Positions 1-11,703 of a DNA stretch of 64,000 nucleotides are shown here, in pieces (the first letter of the stretch is position 1; every line of letters begins with the position of its first letter). The position numbers and the translations under genes were made by a program. The DNA comes from Heliocidaris tuberculata. Lineage: Eukaryota > Echinodermata > Echinoidea > Camarodonta > Echinometridae. The stretch is from contig CM046847.1 in assembly GCA_025618425.1 (NCBI GenBank), positions 13,307,468-13,371,467 on the forward strand, given 5' to 3'. The notes beneath the pieces are model-generated. The model saw nothing but the letters and a program-made list of their open reading frames with translations. It was not told where the DNA came from and made no database searches.

Positions 1-293
1 GAAAACAGAATGTTTTTAGATTAGACTTTATTAATTTGTACAGAATCACTTAGATTTATACATGACATTATCTGGATAATCAAGGAAAATAAATCAAGTA
101 CAGGTAATTAGATTTACAATCAGACATGCAAAGAAAGTTTGAAAACACACCACATATTTATACATATTATGATTTTGTATTTGGTTGCTTTTGACAACCA
201 CCATGATGGCAATCTTCAGCTCGTCTAACTGTCCATGTCTTGAGACTTCACAGACAAGAGTTCTCTGAAAACTAATGACCTTGTTAGCACTGG
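1..293 (-). other. Probable 3' untranslated region
   Basis: The 293 bases after the TAA stop carry no long frame in continuation and end near a minus-strand AATAAA. They are taken as the 3' UTR of the adaptor gene; the cleavage site would fall in roughly the first 15 bases of the window or just outside it. Confidence 0.45.
27..32 (-). terminator. Polyadenylation signal AATAAA
   Basis: TTTATT on the plus strand is AATAAA on the minus strand, about 260 bases after the stop codon of exon 14 and with room for cleavage before the window edge. Other AATAAA hexamers are common in this AT-rich DNA, so its use is inferred. Confidence 0.4.
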
Positions 294-358
294 TTAAATC
301 TTGTCATTAAAAGCTTCTTGTACTTGCTTAAGATCGTCCAAGGATACAACATCTAGAC
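294..358 (-). CDS. Exon 14: C-terminal exon and stop (residues 212-232)
   Basis: After a pyrimidine-rich tract and AAGAG|GT, the frame entered from exon 13 completes Gly. It then encodes LDVVSLDDLKQVQEAFNDKI and a TAA stop at 296-294. The sequence looks like an amphipathic helix. The same frame stays open upstream of the acceptor, and other AG sites exist (361-362 and near 396), so the boundary rests on phase agreement with exon 13. Skipping this exon to reach an SH2 domain outside the window cannot be excluded. Confidence 0.52.
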
Positions 359-722
359 CTCTTAAAGGCAAAGTGAGAAGCGCTAACACTCTATGTGATA
401 ATAAGACATTAACACTGAACACGCAGCTGGGAATTATGGTATTAATGAAGTGATAATAGTATCCATTGAATACTCTGTCTCAAAATCTTGGTTGAGAAAT
501 GCAAAAAGTAGCTTAACTTTAAGTCCACTGACTTATGAAGAGTCGAGTGTCAAGCTGTACTTTCTGTATGAATTACTGTTATATTGTAACAAAATAAGGA
601 AACAGAATTGATTGGTCATGAAATAAAATTTTTATGAAAACTTAATTTCATTTTCATACAGACAAGTTTTTGTATTTAAAGGAGAAGTATAGTGATTTGT
701 ACTTGTACTGAAGTAGGCTTTA

Positions 723-868
723 AACCAGGGTAGTATTTCATCAAGCGTTTTGTCAGTGATTTTTACTGACAAATTTGCTCTCAGCCAATCAGATGCAAGG
801 ATTTCAGTAGCTTATAACAGTTGCTGGTAAAAATCACGGACAAAACGCTTGATGAAATGCTCCCCTTG
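723..868. mobile_element. Foldback MITE (TCATCAAGCGTTTTGTC termini)
   Basis: Inverted termini (CATCAAGCGTTTTGTC... and its complement ending GACAAAACGCTTGATG) flank a core containing CAGCCAATCAGATGCAAGG and TTATAACAGTTG. The same core and arms recur at 40148-40250 and 53672-53805, so it is a dispersed non-autonomous DNA transposon family. Confidence 0.65.
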
Positions 869-2069
869 GCCTAAATTTAGGTGACAGTCAAGAATAAAGG
901 CCATTATGTAACATATGAGATCACAAACAGGTAAAAAAAAAAAAAAAAAAGAAGAGTTTTCTGTTTTTTTTATGTAGGCCATGGAAAGGTTGTTGTCTGT
1001 GAAAAAGGGAGCTAAAAATCTACTGCATCTAAAAGATTTTGTCAATTTAAGTTATAAAAGCTGTATTTAGTGATACACATGTATATGTAATGTACAAAAA
1101 TGTTGTTTTAGTTGTGTATTGTAGATGCATTACACTGAAAATACCATTAAATTGCTCTGTTCTATATTTTCTATTCTATTTTTGGAATGCTCAAAGATCT
1201 GGTGTCATTTTCAATTAATTACTAAAAACAAAAATAAAAGGAATATAATGGATAATGCAATTAAACAACTCTAGATATGTCAAATAATTCAAGCAATTTG
1301 ATTTGAAACAGAAAAATGGATAATCAAGGTTTCCAATTCTTTGGGATTATGCTGATTAAATTCCATAATCTATTCTTCAGGAATCAACTGTGCCAAATTC
1401 ATTATCATAAATAACAGTTAATTTTCCCTTGTTAAGATATCACAGAGAGTTAGTCATTAATAGCGCTGCCATGTATTTAATTGTAATCCTGGTATTCTGG
1501 CTAGTGATGAAGGGGGTAAAATGATGATGTGAGAGAATTGAATTAGTGTTTGACAGGGCTCCCTGCATGTAGGGTGGATCATTTGAGCCTAAGTCAAATT
1601 CAGTGTCTGGTTTAAAGGCTATCTTGAATTCTGATTATGAAAATATATTTCAAAAGAAACTGTCTAAAAGCTACGAGTAAGCCTAACATTAAAAAAATGA
1701 TACATCATGGGCCGTGGGAACAGAAAGGTAAAAGAAGGGGATATCTAGCACCAACATGAAAATGTACAAATGGGACTATGAATACTCATGGTTGTCTCAT
1801 CCAGGGCCATACAAGTCCGTATGATACCATTATTTATCTCTGCAAATTTTTCAGATATTATTCCTTTCTTATCAATACCATTCAGCATTTAAACAAAGAT
1901 GTCATTAGTTTTTAGTATGCTGAAGCATAAATTTGATTGGATTTTGTTCAGAATGTTCATTTTTTCATTTATTGCCAGAACTTGTAATTACCTTTAACCT
2001 GGTTAATATGATGACCCCATCAGGCCTAATTACATGACCATCTTTCTACCAACCATCAATTTCCATATC

Positions 2070-2822
2070 CTCTATCGGAGTTGTACTCTATCTGAGTTGT
2101 ACTCTATCTGAGTTGTACTCTATCTGAGTTGTACTCTATCTGAGTTGTACTCTATCTGAGTTGTACTCTATCTGAGTTGTACTCTATCGGAGTTGTACTC
2201 TATCGGAGTTGTACTCTATCGGAGTTGTACTCTATCGGAGTTGTACTCTATCGGAGTTGTACTCTATCTGAGTTGTACTCTATCTGAGTTGTACTCTATC
2301 TGAGTTGTACTCTATCTGAGTTGTACTCTATCTGAGTTGTACTCTATCGGAGTTGTACTCTATCGGAGTTGTACTCTATCTGAGTTGTACTCTATCGGAG
2401 TTGTACTCTATCGGAGTTGTACTCTATCGGAGTTGTACTCTATCGGAGTTGTACTCTATCTGAGTTGTACTCTATCTGAGTTGTACTCTATCTGAGTTGT
2501 ACTCTATCTGAGTTGTACTCTATCTGAGTTGTACTCTATCTGAGTTGTACTCTGTCTGAGTTGTACTCTGTCTGAGTTGTACTCTGTCTGAGTTGTACTC
2601 TGTCTGAGTTGTACTCTGTCGGAGTTGTACTCTGTCGGAGTTGTACTCTGTCGGAGTTGTACACTGTCGGAGTTGTACTCTGTCGGAGTTGTACTCTGTC
2701 GGAGTTGTACTCTGTCGGAGTTGTACTCTGTCGGAGTTGTACTCTGTCGGAGTTGTACTCTGTCGGAGTTGTACTCTGTCGGAGTTGTACTCTGTCGGAG
2801 TTGTACTCTATCGGAGTTGTAC
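2070..2822. repeat. 16-bp minisatellite, about 47 copies
   Basis: Unit TGAGTTGTACTCTATC repeated head to tail over about 750 bp, with only two common variable positions (A/G and T/G). Variant units lie in blocks: TCTATC forms on the left, TCTGTC forms on the right from about 2550. Each unit contains GAGT-TGT-ACTC, a small inverted repeat. Because 16 is not a multiple of 3 and few units carry stops, both strands show long artificial open frames; these are not genes. Confidence 0.97.
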
Positions 2823-2935
2823 CTTTTCATCATCTTTTTCTTTCTTTCTATCCCTCCTTCTCTCTAACTTTCTTTCTCTCACCCCTTCCTCTTCTCTATC
2901 TTCTTTCTCTTTCAATAAACTGAAATAAATAAATT

Positions 2936-3228
2936 AACGGCGGAGAGTACCACTATTGTGTATCTTTTTAAATTTAATTTTTAATTTCCCTTACATGTAT
3001 GTATATGTTTACCTTACCTCATTATTTTGTTCTATGTGTGCACCAGCCAATGTGGAGAGCCTGAATTTTAAAATTCTTTTAGGTGATCCCCAGGCATTGG
3101 CTGGTGCTATATCATGTAAATCTTTATACTGTGATTCTGTTTTGTTATTTTTGTGATGTTTTCTATGTACATATATTTGTATTATCTTGCCTGGAAATAA
3201 AATAAATAAATGAATAAATAAATACTGA
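2936..3228 (+). mobile_element. Probable retroposon 3' end with AATAAA-rich tail
   Basis: The segment ends in an A-rich tail built of AATAAA/AATG units (about 3196-3228), like many LINE 3' ends. Internally 3042-3054 (CACCAGCCAATG) and 3094-3106 (CATTGGCTGGTG) form an inverted repeat. No reverse-transcriptase frame remains, so the class is uncertain. Confidence 0.35.
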
Positions 3229-4198
3229 TTTACCCCAGCTGACTTATAGGCTCCTACCCCATTCCCACAGGGCTCAAAAATTGATAAATCTGAGGGGTTT
3301 AATAACCGAGTCAGCTGTGGGTTAAATGCATTCACACTAGGAAAATTAATGCAGTGTTGATACGCATCAAATGGAGCAGTGCATACACACTGCCAAATGA
3401 AATATTAGATGTTCCAGCTCCATAACGACATGGTTTGTGCATGTAGCTACACAATCCTCCTTTGATCCTCATCATGCTTTTCATCACTGTGGATCAAATT
3501 CTAACTGACTGTTAGCACAGGTTCCATTTCAAACTTGGAAGATCTTGCATGAATCTCCGGATCAGACTCTGGTCAGACTCACGTCGTGAGTGAGTTACTT
3601 TTGTGCGGGTGGTGACCCGGGTCAATTTACCTAAGGTTGAATTAGTCTAGGCGAGAGTGTTCATATCAGGATGATATTCACATCAGCCCTGCAACTGCTC
3701 CGAGTTTGCTATGGGTCAAAAGCCCAGTGTGAATGAGGTATGAGATATTATAACGCCCCACGGGCGTAACCAGTCCTCTCATCCGATGTTGATTAACCCT
3801 TTATCATAGGTACATTTAATCCAATTAAATTCCTTTTGATTCTATATGCATAACAAGGAGAGATCAACATACATGAGTTCATTTTTTACCCTTCAGCTTA
3901 TTACCACAAGTACACTTAATTCACTTAATTCTATACATTATACAGAAACATCAATACATATACAAAGTGTGAAGAGTAACAAAGTTGCATTAGAATCCTG
4001 AGATTTTGACCACAGGACCCTGGTTTTTATCAATATTATTATTTAAAAGGCATGAAAGAAATTTAAAAAGGTGTTAACTTTTGGGAGGAGAACTGGGCTA
4101 CAGAGTCCAGACTAATTTGGGGTTGGGGTTGAAAAAAGAACGGGAAGTGGTCATCCAGATTTTCATATTGTTTCGATCACAAACAAGTCCAAACTCAC

Positions 4199-4243
4199 CA
4201 TCATCTTGAGCACCAGCTTCGGGAACATCATAAGTATCATCCT
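4199..4243 (-). CDS. Exon 13: YDVP phosphosite (residues 197-212)
   Basis: The acceptor is TCTATTGCAG|AG and the donor GATG|GTGAGTTT. It encodes DDTYDVPEAGAQDD after a split Glu. Tyr201-Asp-Val-Pro is a textbook YDVP/YxxP motif, bound by Crk- and Nck-type SH2 domains when phosphorylated (family knowledge). Three YxxP motifs, in exons 9, 12 and 13, give a multi-docking layout. The exon leaves one base (G). Confidence 0.78.
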
Positions 4244-4382
4244 CTGCAATAGAATACAAAGAGATTTGAAATGAAATTTTTTAACAGATCACGTAAGTCC
4301 ACTGTACTGAAAACTTATTATGTAGGCATTGAATAGTTTACCATTCAATGTTTCTATAGCAGAAATACTCATTTTATATATA

Positions 4383-5926
4383 CAGTACGTATCAATAAAA
4401 AGTATACCCAACTTTGATAGCTTCTAATTAAAAAGTTATAACCTATGTGACCTTAAAATTTATTTCATGGTGAAGAGTAACTTGTTTTCTGTCCAATGAT
4501 ACCTCATTCATGACTTTTCTGCCATGGATGACTGAGCACCAATGTTTTTAAAAAGTGTTGTAAAAATCTCCTTGTACCAAATTTGGGCTGATGCAGCGAA
4601 TGTGGGTCAAGCCAATATGAATGTGTTACTTAAAGGAAAAGTTCATCCCGAAGATTACCTGAGTTTAAAAAATGCAGAAAAAATAAAGAAAAATATTTGC
4701 GAAAGTTTGGACAAAATCCGTTAAAGAATAACGGAGTTATGGACTTTTGAAGTTTTGATTTTGTGACGTCACATGCGAGCAGCTCCTCCATTATGTAATG
4801 TGATAAATATTCCATAAAACACAGTTTTCTCAGAAAATTTAGAATATTTTCGTCTGTGCATTTGATATATTGTCAGAAATGTTATTCAATACTAGATTCT
4901 GAAAAGAAACAATATTAATTTATCGTGGAACGTAAAAAAAAATGCGAATATATGGAATATTTATTACATGACCAATGGGTAGCTGCTCGCATGTGACGTC
5001 ACGAATCCAAAACTTTAAATACTCATAACTCTTTTATTATTTGACCGATTTTCATCAAACCTTCGCCAATATTTTTCTTTATTTTTTCTGCATTTTTTAA
5101 ACTCCAGTAATCTTCAGGGTGAACTTTCCCTTTAAGTCTAAAATCCTTTTAGAAGTTGAAATTTCTTTTGTGCTTCATTGCTTCATTGTTTAAAGCAATC
5201 TAGTGTATGTAAGCTATCACATGACCTTGTTTCAATCCATATGATAATCTCAGTTTAATAACAGCCTTCTAAATTCTTGTCGCACGATTACTAAAAACTT
5301 GCTGCATTGCACCATTCACCTGCATGAGGTGCTTAAGGAATAGCACATGAACTCAAATGTTTACTGCCTTTAAAGACTGAAAAAAATACAAGGAACAATA
5401 CACGTGTTGAGAATTACCAAGGTAAATGGTAGTATATTTTCATTTTAAAACAAGATAGCTTCCCAAATAAACCTTTTCCATTTTGAATGACTCAATAATA
5501 AGACTTTCTTTAAATAAGGGATGCGGATGCAACCGAGATTGTGTCATCATGGCAAATAAAACATCATAAATTTTGCTTGTAATAGGCCTTTTCTTGAGTT
5601 TGAGTTGACATTAACACATTTTCTATTCAAATGCACAAAATCAATTGAAATAACTAAGCAATTGTTGTCAAACTGAAATTACAAATGTATAATTGGTTTT
5701 GACCCACATTCGTTCCTTCAACCCAAACTTGGTACAAGAGGATTTTGACAATACTTTTTGAAAAGCCTGCTGCTCAGTCATTTGTTGCAGCACGGTTATT
5801 AATAAGGTGTCATTGGACAGAATATAAGTTGCTCTTTATTATAAATTAGATTTTAAGCCCATAGAGGTTATAACTTTTTAATTAGAAGCTACCAAAGTTG
5901 GGTATACTTTTTTTTGATACGCACTG
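4383..5926. mobile_element. Tc1/mariner-type foldback element, TA target duplication
   Basis: Termini CAGTACGTATCAATAAAAAG and its complement flank the element with TA on both outer sides (4381-4382, 5927-5928). The inverted arms extend about 240 bp (4383-4620 against 5690-5926) with mismatches, including matching pieces near CTTGTACCAAATTTGGG and its complement. CAGT ends plus TA duplication are typical of Tc1/mariner. No transposase frame is present. A TTAA-flanked foldback (4634-5131) is nested inside. Confidence 0.75.
4634..5131. mobile_element. TTAA-flanked foldback (AGGGAAGTCCACC family), nested copy
   Basis: Flanked by TTAA on both sides; the inverted arms begin AGGAAAAGTTCATCC and end in its near complement. 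The arms contain GTGACGTCACATGCGAGCAG on one side and its mirror on the other. Same architecture as the copies at 25.7, 43.0, 49.4 and 54.6 kb. TTAA target and AGG ends point to a TTAA-specific transposase such as Kolobok or piggyBac (inference). Confidence 0.75.
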
Positions 5927-6397
5927 TATACATCACTATTTTAGGGAACTTTTCCATTAAGTTCACAGCCTCTAATAGCCAAAGACACTATATAATACAC
6001 TGCACCATGGAGCATCTTTCTCGACAAAACTTTGATTTTGTCCTAGTTACTGAAAAGGTTTCCTATTTTCTTAGTAGCAACTTCAAGGGGACAGTCACAT
6101 AGTGTCCATGCAAGACATTTAACCTTCCAGAGTCAGAGACTGTTATAGCACTACAGTTCTTAGATAAACTTATATACATGTATAATATTTCTAAACAAAC
6201 AAAACAGCTTATTTTTCTTCTTGAAACTAAAAAAACAGGTTCATATCTTAAAATTGAGAAGATTGATATCATTTGACAATATTAGTATCTGTATCGAAAC
6301 TATCGGTAACAAAGGGCATAATATTGCAGATAAGTCTCACAAAGTTCTTTTTGTGATAAATTCCTTTTTGGCACTGTCACTCAGGGTTAAAAATCAT

Positions 6398-6468
6398 CTG
6401 TTGAGAGCCAGTAGGGCATTAAGCCCATGTTAAATAATATGGGTTAATGCCTTTCTGGCTCTGAACAG
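6398..6468. repeat. Short hairpin repeat, copy 1
   Basis: CTGTTGAGAGCCAGTAGGGC on the left pairs with GCCTTTCTGGCTCTGAACAG on the right across a GTTAA-containing centre. Same family as 12468-12534, 12582-12649, 13669-13752, 31969-32040 and 34602-34682. Confidence 0.8.
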
Positions 6469-6531
6469 ATAAAAATATTTAACAATTAATTATGCTGAAA
6501 AAAATATATATTTATATGAACTTTACTCTAC

Positions 6532-6565
6532 CTGCAGGGGTCAGATAAAGGTCACTTTCATGGTC
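6532..6565 (-). CDS. Exon 12: YLTP phosphosite (residues 186-197)
   Basis: The acceptor is CACTTCTACAG|GA and the donor GCAG|GTAGAG. It encodes DHESDLYLTPA. Tyr192 in an acidic context, followed by L-T-P, is a second YxxP motif. It is 34 nt long, phase 0 in and phase 1 out. Confidence 0.72.
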
Positions 6566-6644
6566 CTGTAGAAGTGCACAGCCAGATGAGTTCAGAAAAG
6601 AAATGTAGCAAAGGAGAGAAATATGAAGGAAAATATGTGGCAGA

Positions 6645-6726
6645 GATTTAGAGAGAAAGAGAGAGAGGTGGTAGAGGGGGCAGTGAGGAGAATGAGGAGA
6701 GTGGTATGATGCAGGAGACAGGAGAG

Positions 6727-6763
<37 letters not shown>

Positions 6764-6810
6764 GAGGGAGAGGGGTGGTGAGAGAAAGGATAGAGAGGGA
6801 GAGATAAAAA
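6645..6810. repeat. GA-rich low-complexity tract
   Basis: Purine-rich run dominated by GAGAGA on the plus strand, just upstream of exon 12 in transcript terms. The open frame on the other strand (Ser/Leu-rich) is an artefact of the repeat. Confidence 0.85.
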
Positions 6811-6989
6811 GAGAATATCAAAATAATTATAATAATAATAAATTAGATTTCTAAAGTGCACTTTCTGATGCAAATGTCACTCAAGGTGCTACAATATTGG
6901 TTTTAACAGAATAGAATTAACATAAATAGGCTACGTGAACAGTGAAAAGAAAGAGGAAAAAAATTTGAATAAATACATGTACAAAAAGA

Positions 6990-7335
6990 ACAATTAACAA
7001 CTATGTGTGCACAGAAAGTGTTCAAGTTTGATTTGAAAAGTTTCTAGACTATTCATGTTTCTAATGCTACAGGGTAGCTTGTTCCACAGAAATGGTGCCA
7101 TATGTCCAAAAGCTCTATCTCCATAGTGGGAAGTTCGGGTTCGAGGGACAACGAGCATGGTAGAGGCAGGTGAGCGAAGTAGATATAGACACTGCTTTTT
7201 GACAAGGAGATCACCGATGTACTCTAGTGCAGAATTGTGAAGCGCTTTGAAACAAGAGTCAGGATCTTGTACTCGATCCTCTTGGGCACTGGAAGCCAGT
7301 GGAGTTCCTTGAGGATCGGGGTGATCGGAGTGATA
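6990..7335 (-). pseudogene. LINE reverse-transcriptase C-terminal fragment (CR1/L2-like), frameshifted
   Basis: On the minus strand a first frame gives WLPVPKRIEYKILTLV and then, after a frameshift, FKALHNSALEYIGDLLVKK, LLVVPRTRTSHYGDRAF-like and LWNKLPCSIRNMNSLETF motifs. This order (WLPV..R..FK, FKALH..AP.Y..DLL, GDRAF...A..LWN.LP) is the standard C-terminus of non-LTR retrotransposon polymerases. Only the last ~110 residues remain and two frames are needed, so it is a dead, 5'-truncated copy. Confidence 0.85.
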
Positions 7336-7449
7336 CTTTCCTATGACATATTTATAGGCAATCAAATATGTACATCTCTTCTTTTTTAGTAATAAATGCA
7401 ATATCCATACAAGCAAGTCAAAAATGTTATCAAGCACATGAAACCATTA

Positions 7450-9780
7450 CCAAAAGAGTATGAAAAAGTATAATAAAAGCAATTTTTCTAAATTGCAGAC
7501 AAAAATAGCTGCATGCAGATTTCCAAAGGTGCATTTTAGGAAGGGCCAGAAAAAATATGCTGCAGGACACAATTTTTATGATGCAAATATTTGAGCAAAA
7601 ACAAATAATTATAACAATCAAGGTGCAAATTCCTGAAAGGGTTAGTAATGTGAGATAATTGAACATTATAAAAGGGAAACATTCAAGGCAAGAAGCATAT
7701 TAATGTGCAATCAGGGACATCCCTGTCAAGCAAATGTTCCTGGAGCAAAATTTCATAAGATTTGAAGGTACATAAGACAAAGATTCATTTTAAAATGAAG
7801 ATTATCTTGCGGATGTTCAGACCACTTGTCGAGGGCCTGAATTTCTCAGTCTAGAGGATTTTGTAATCAGATTTCACATCAATGGGGCTACAGGCATTTT
7901 TGTGATCACAGTGGCATATCCGGGGGGGGGGGGGGGGGGGGGGGGGGAGAATGGGGGCAGTGGGCAAAAATATCCCCCTCCTCCACCAAACCAAATCTGC
8001 CATACCTTTAATTTACAATAGACTAGAAATATACACCCAAAATACCTGTGTGCCCCTATTTAGATTTACATTGTACATGTTTGTAACTGTATGTCAACAT
8101 TTATAAATTTACTTTTAAAAAGGAACTCATACAATGTAAATACAACATTTATGATTACGCTGTTGCTTTGAAGAAGAAGTGATATAAAAACACCTATAAT
8201 TGTAAATGTGCATAAAGCAAGTGCAAATTCTAAGCTCCATTGAGTTGGAGCTATTCCTACTCTAACAGATGATGGCGCTATTGCACTCATTCTTTACTTC
8301 ATAATTGGATGTTACATCCATGCTTTACCATCATATAACATTTTTGTATTTCCTTGCTAGTTTTTTCTTGTTAGTTTGCAACAACTTTAACAAGTGGTAT
8401 GCCGTGCAAAAGATATGCATAAATCCATTTGTAATATATTTATTTTGCTCGCTACATATATCATTTTGCATACTCAAAGTGTTTGATGCTTAGACTCAGA
8501 CAATAAATGGATCAAAGGTCAGGATTCACTGAAATTTATTTCCTTGATCATCAAAGAAAATTATGACTGGATTCATTGATGTGTCAATATAATCTTGCAT
8601 CTGATATAGTTTGAATGCAAATGCTTCAAGTATAAATCATTCTACTTTTGAGAATTTCCGACTGACTGTTCTCCTTTATATGAAATATCTCCTAGATGAC
8701 ATTGATTCAATAAATGAAATAAAACCATAAATTTTGGTATTACAAATAAATGTGCCAATTTAAATCCTTTCATTGCTAAGAAGATAAGATTATAAGTATT
8801 CATATATCTTCATATGTAACTGCTTTGAAATACAAAACAAATAGCTTCATTGATTGAAATAAATTAAATTCAGAATCTAATACATTTAAAATCAGAGGCT
8901 GAATATAAAACATTATCAAAGAACATTATATTCATACTACTGGACATTCCCAGAAAGAAAAAAAAAATCACATTGATTGAAAAAAAGAGAAAAAATCCTT
9001 CCTATCTATCCATCTATCTCTGCCCACATCCCCTCTAATCTGGAAACTTAATAATCACCAATTCCCTACCCCTAGGGTATTATTCATACATATTTCCATG
9101 GGTTAGTAAGAAATTTATATTTTCCTCTTAGATCCGAGCATTTCCCTTCGTTCCAGGAATATCCTCGCATCCTCTGATCTACCAAAAATGATTTGAAAAT
9201 GGGATTTTAGGACATAGGGGATGTCTGCTATCGTAATGAATTGCTTCCACACTAATTGAACACATGAGCGGAAAAAGGGTCCAACTCCATTACAATTTTT
9301 TATTTATTAAGAATCTTTATTTATAAATTTAATTAAGAGTCAGCGTGTTTTTATTTGGATGTCTTAAATAATGTCTATTCATGTACCAATACTTCTGTGA
9401 AGATGAAAACTTTATTTTGAACATCTAAAAATATTAAGTTTTCTTTAATAACTAAAAAAAATTGTCTACATGGAGTTGGGCCCTTCTTCCCCTAATGTAT
9501 TCAATTATATGTCTGCATGTGTAGAAGAAGAGAAATATGAATCACTTGACATGGGGAGTACTAAAAGTTGAAAAATGTGTTATTCTTCCCTCTTTTTCCC
9601 TCATGTTATCACAATTTTGCTCACCATTTACTCCAAGAATGTTTGAGTTTCTGAAATGCTTGCTATAAATACTTTACTACACAGAGACTTGCACTAATCT
9701 CATTTATTCATTTGCCTTTCTTTTCTTTATTTTGCAAGGGGGGGGGGGGAGCAAGTACATTTTCTGCCTATAGCATTTTA
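7450..9780. other. Intron 11 sequence without recognised genes
   Basis: AT-rich sequence between exons 12 and 11. Contains a G homopolymer at 7921-7947, a poly-A/T-rich tract, and no supported exon on either strand. Nothing else recognisable was seen. Confidence 0.5.
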
Positions 9781-9823
9781 CATCAATTGATTTACCTATA
9801 GCATTCTAGTGATTCTACATTAA

Positions 9824-10318
9824 AGGAGAATGAAACCCTGGGGGAATATCCATTTTAATGAAAAGAGAGGATAGAAGCAATTTTAAAAAAGTTCAATCAA
9901 AATCAGTTACAAAATGAAAAAGTTATGAAAGTTTGAAAAGTCTCAATTTACTTCTAGGGGCGATCCTCAAATTTGCGATATTTCTTCGAAGTGGCAGGTT
10001 TAGTAGTACAACTCTCAATATGTTTTGTACACAAAATTTCATATTTTCTCCATTATCTCTAAAGATACTGCTTGCCTTTTTGTGAACTCAACATATGTTG
10101 TGTCAAATACATTTTCCCATGATATATCTTGAGCTAAGGAGACAAGCTGCACCTTGAGAGATAATGGGGGAAACATGAAATTTTGTGTACAAAACATATG
10201 GAGAGTTGTACTTCTAAACCTGTCACTTTGAAGCAACATTGCCAATGTGAGGATCGCCATAGAAAGTAAATTGAGACTTTTCATTAAAATTGATTTTTCC
10301 CCAGGGTTTCATTCTCCT
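9824..10318. mobile_element. TTAA-flanked foldback (AGGAGAATGAAACCC family), copy 1
   Basis: TTAA at 9820-9823 and 10319-10322 flank a long palindrome beginning AGGAGAATGAAACCCTGG and ending in its complement. Inner arms share GTTTTGTACACAAAATTTCA and its mirror. The right arm is shortened relative to the copy at 35767-36345. Confidence 0.85.
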
Positions 10319-11207
10319 TTAATTGATTGATTTTCCAGTCAGCACCCATTAAGGGTAAAAATCCAAAGATATTTGGAAGCACAGAGAGACATTGATAAAT
10401 ATGTGATATGCCCTATACAAGAACTGAGTATTATTATATTACCATTACAATTACACAAAAAAGTGATAGGAAAAAGAAATGAAAGAGTAGTGTACAATGC
10501 CATTTTTTTCTTTAGAAAGTCTAGGCAAGCCTACATGTACATTGAAAATAAATTAACCACATATACGCATGAGGTATTCAGTGAAACAAAATAATGCACG
10601 CTGATTATACGTAGGGGAAGTGTATACATTACATATTTTTTTAAAAGAGAAAAGGAAAACACACAAGACACAGTATAGAGAAAGCATTTTGTGATATGTA
10701 CTTTGCATTTTGAAATATTTGAAATATGAAATATTTTTGAAATATATAAGTTCATTAGAGCATGAAGGATATAAATCATCCTGAAAATAGACATGATTTT
10801 ACACCCTTCTTGCTTCTAGCAAACAATGATACAATGCTGAGGGTTAAAGATAAAGTTGAGTTCTGGTCTTGCGATTACATTGCGAAAGAAATTGTCTCCA
10901 AGCAATTGGGAAAGGTTGATCATGTCTACATAAGAATTGGTGTATACTGTGAGGTTTTGGAATCATCAAAATGATAAGAAATTGACCCAACGTAGCTAAA
11001 CTGGACATGCACTGCACACAGAAATGGGTATGGACTGCACACACATGTGGCATGCATATTGGGCCCAAATACTTCAACTATTTCTTGTCATATATGAGAG
11101 CATTCAGGGAACATTTCTACTATGATGTTCTTCCAAAATGGCATATAAGGAATGAGAAAGCCCACAAATTATTTTTCACCTATCCCAGAACTCAACCTTC
11201 TCTTTAA

Positions 11208-11703
11208 AGGTAACAGATAGTTTTGGGAAGCCCTCAAAAACTTTTCGTGGGATTTCTTTGATTTTACTTAATAAAAAGCAGGGTACTAACATAACTAAGA
11301 TGCTGTGAAGTTTTTTCCTCCTCAAGTGAAATATTTACTGAATGAGAGGTGAAAAGTAATAAAAATCCCTGGCCCAAAAAAGAGGGGATGTAAATTCAAA
11401 CAACGGCTACACACATTACGCACATTAGGATTGCTGTGTGTATAGAATACGCTACACATAGTGCGAAGCGCTGGGTTTATTGTGCGGGGAACCTTCGGGT
11501 GGATATGGTATGGAGCGTGAGGCAGTGAAAAGCCGTTACCAAGCGTTTCTTTCAGATATTTACACTAAAATTTGTTCGAAATCGTGAATGGAAAGTTAAA
11601 TAATCTCGTACATTTGTCTTATGATAAAAGGAGAGTAGCATGTGACTATGTTAGATAAGTTTCTTGCCAGTATGATTTTTGCTACCGAGACTGTCTATTA
11701 GCT
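11208..11703 (-). mobile_element. TTAA-flanked 490-bp element (AGCTAATTTACAG family), reverse copy
   Basis: Flanked by TTAA (11204-11207, 11704-11707). Read on the minus strand it begins AGCTAATAGACAGTCTCGG and ends near AAAGTTTTTGAGGGCTTCCC, matching the ends of the plus-orientation copies at 19201-19686 and 49991-50493. The middle has diverged strongly. Confidence 0.65.

Noticed and set aside
2504..2923. Long open frames on both strands (repeated YNSDRVQLRQSTT and CRSCTLSELY)
   Set aside because: They are the 16-bp minisatellite read in three frames per 48 bp; length comes from the repeat, not coding.
6592..6873. Ser/Leu-rich 93-codon frame
   Set aside because: Complement of a GA microsatellite.
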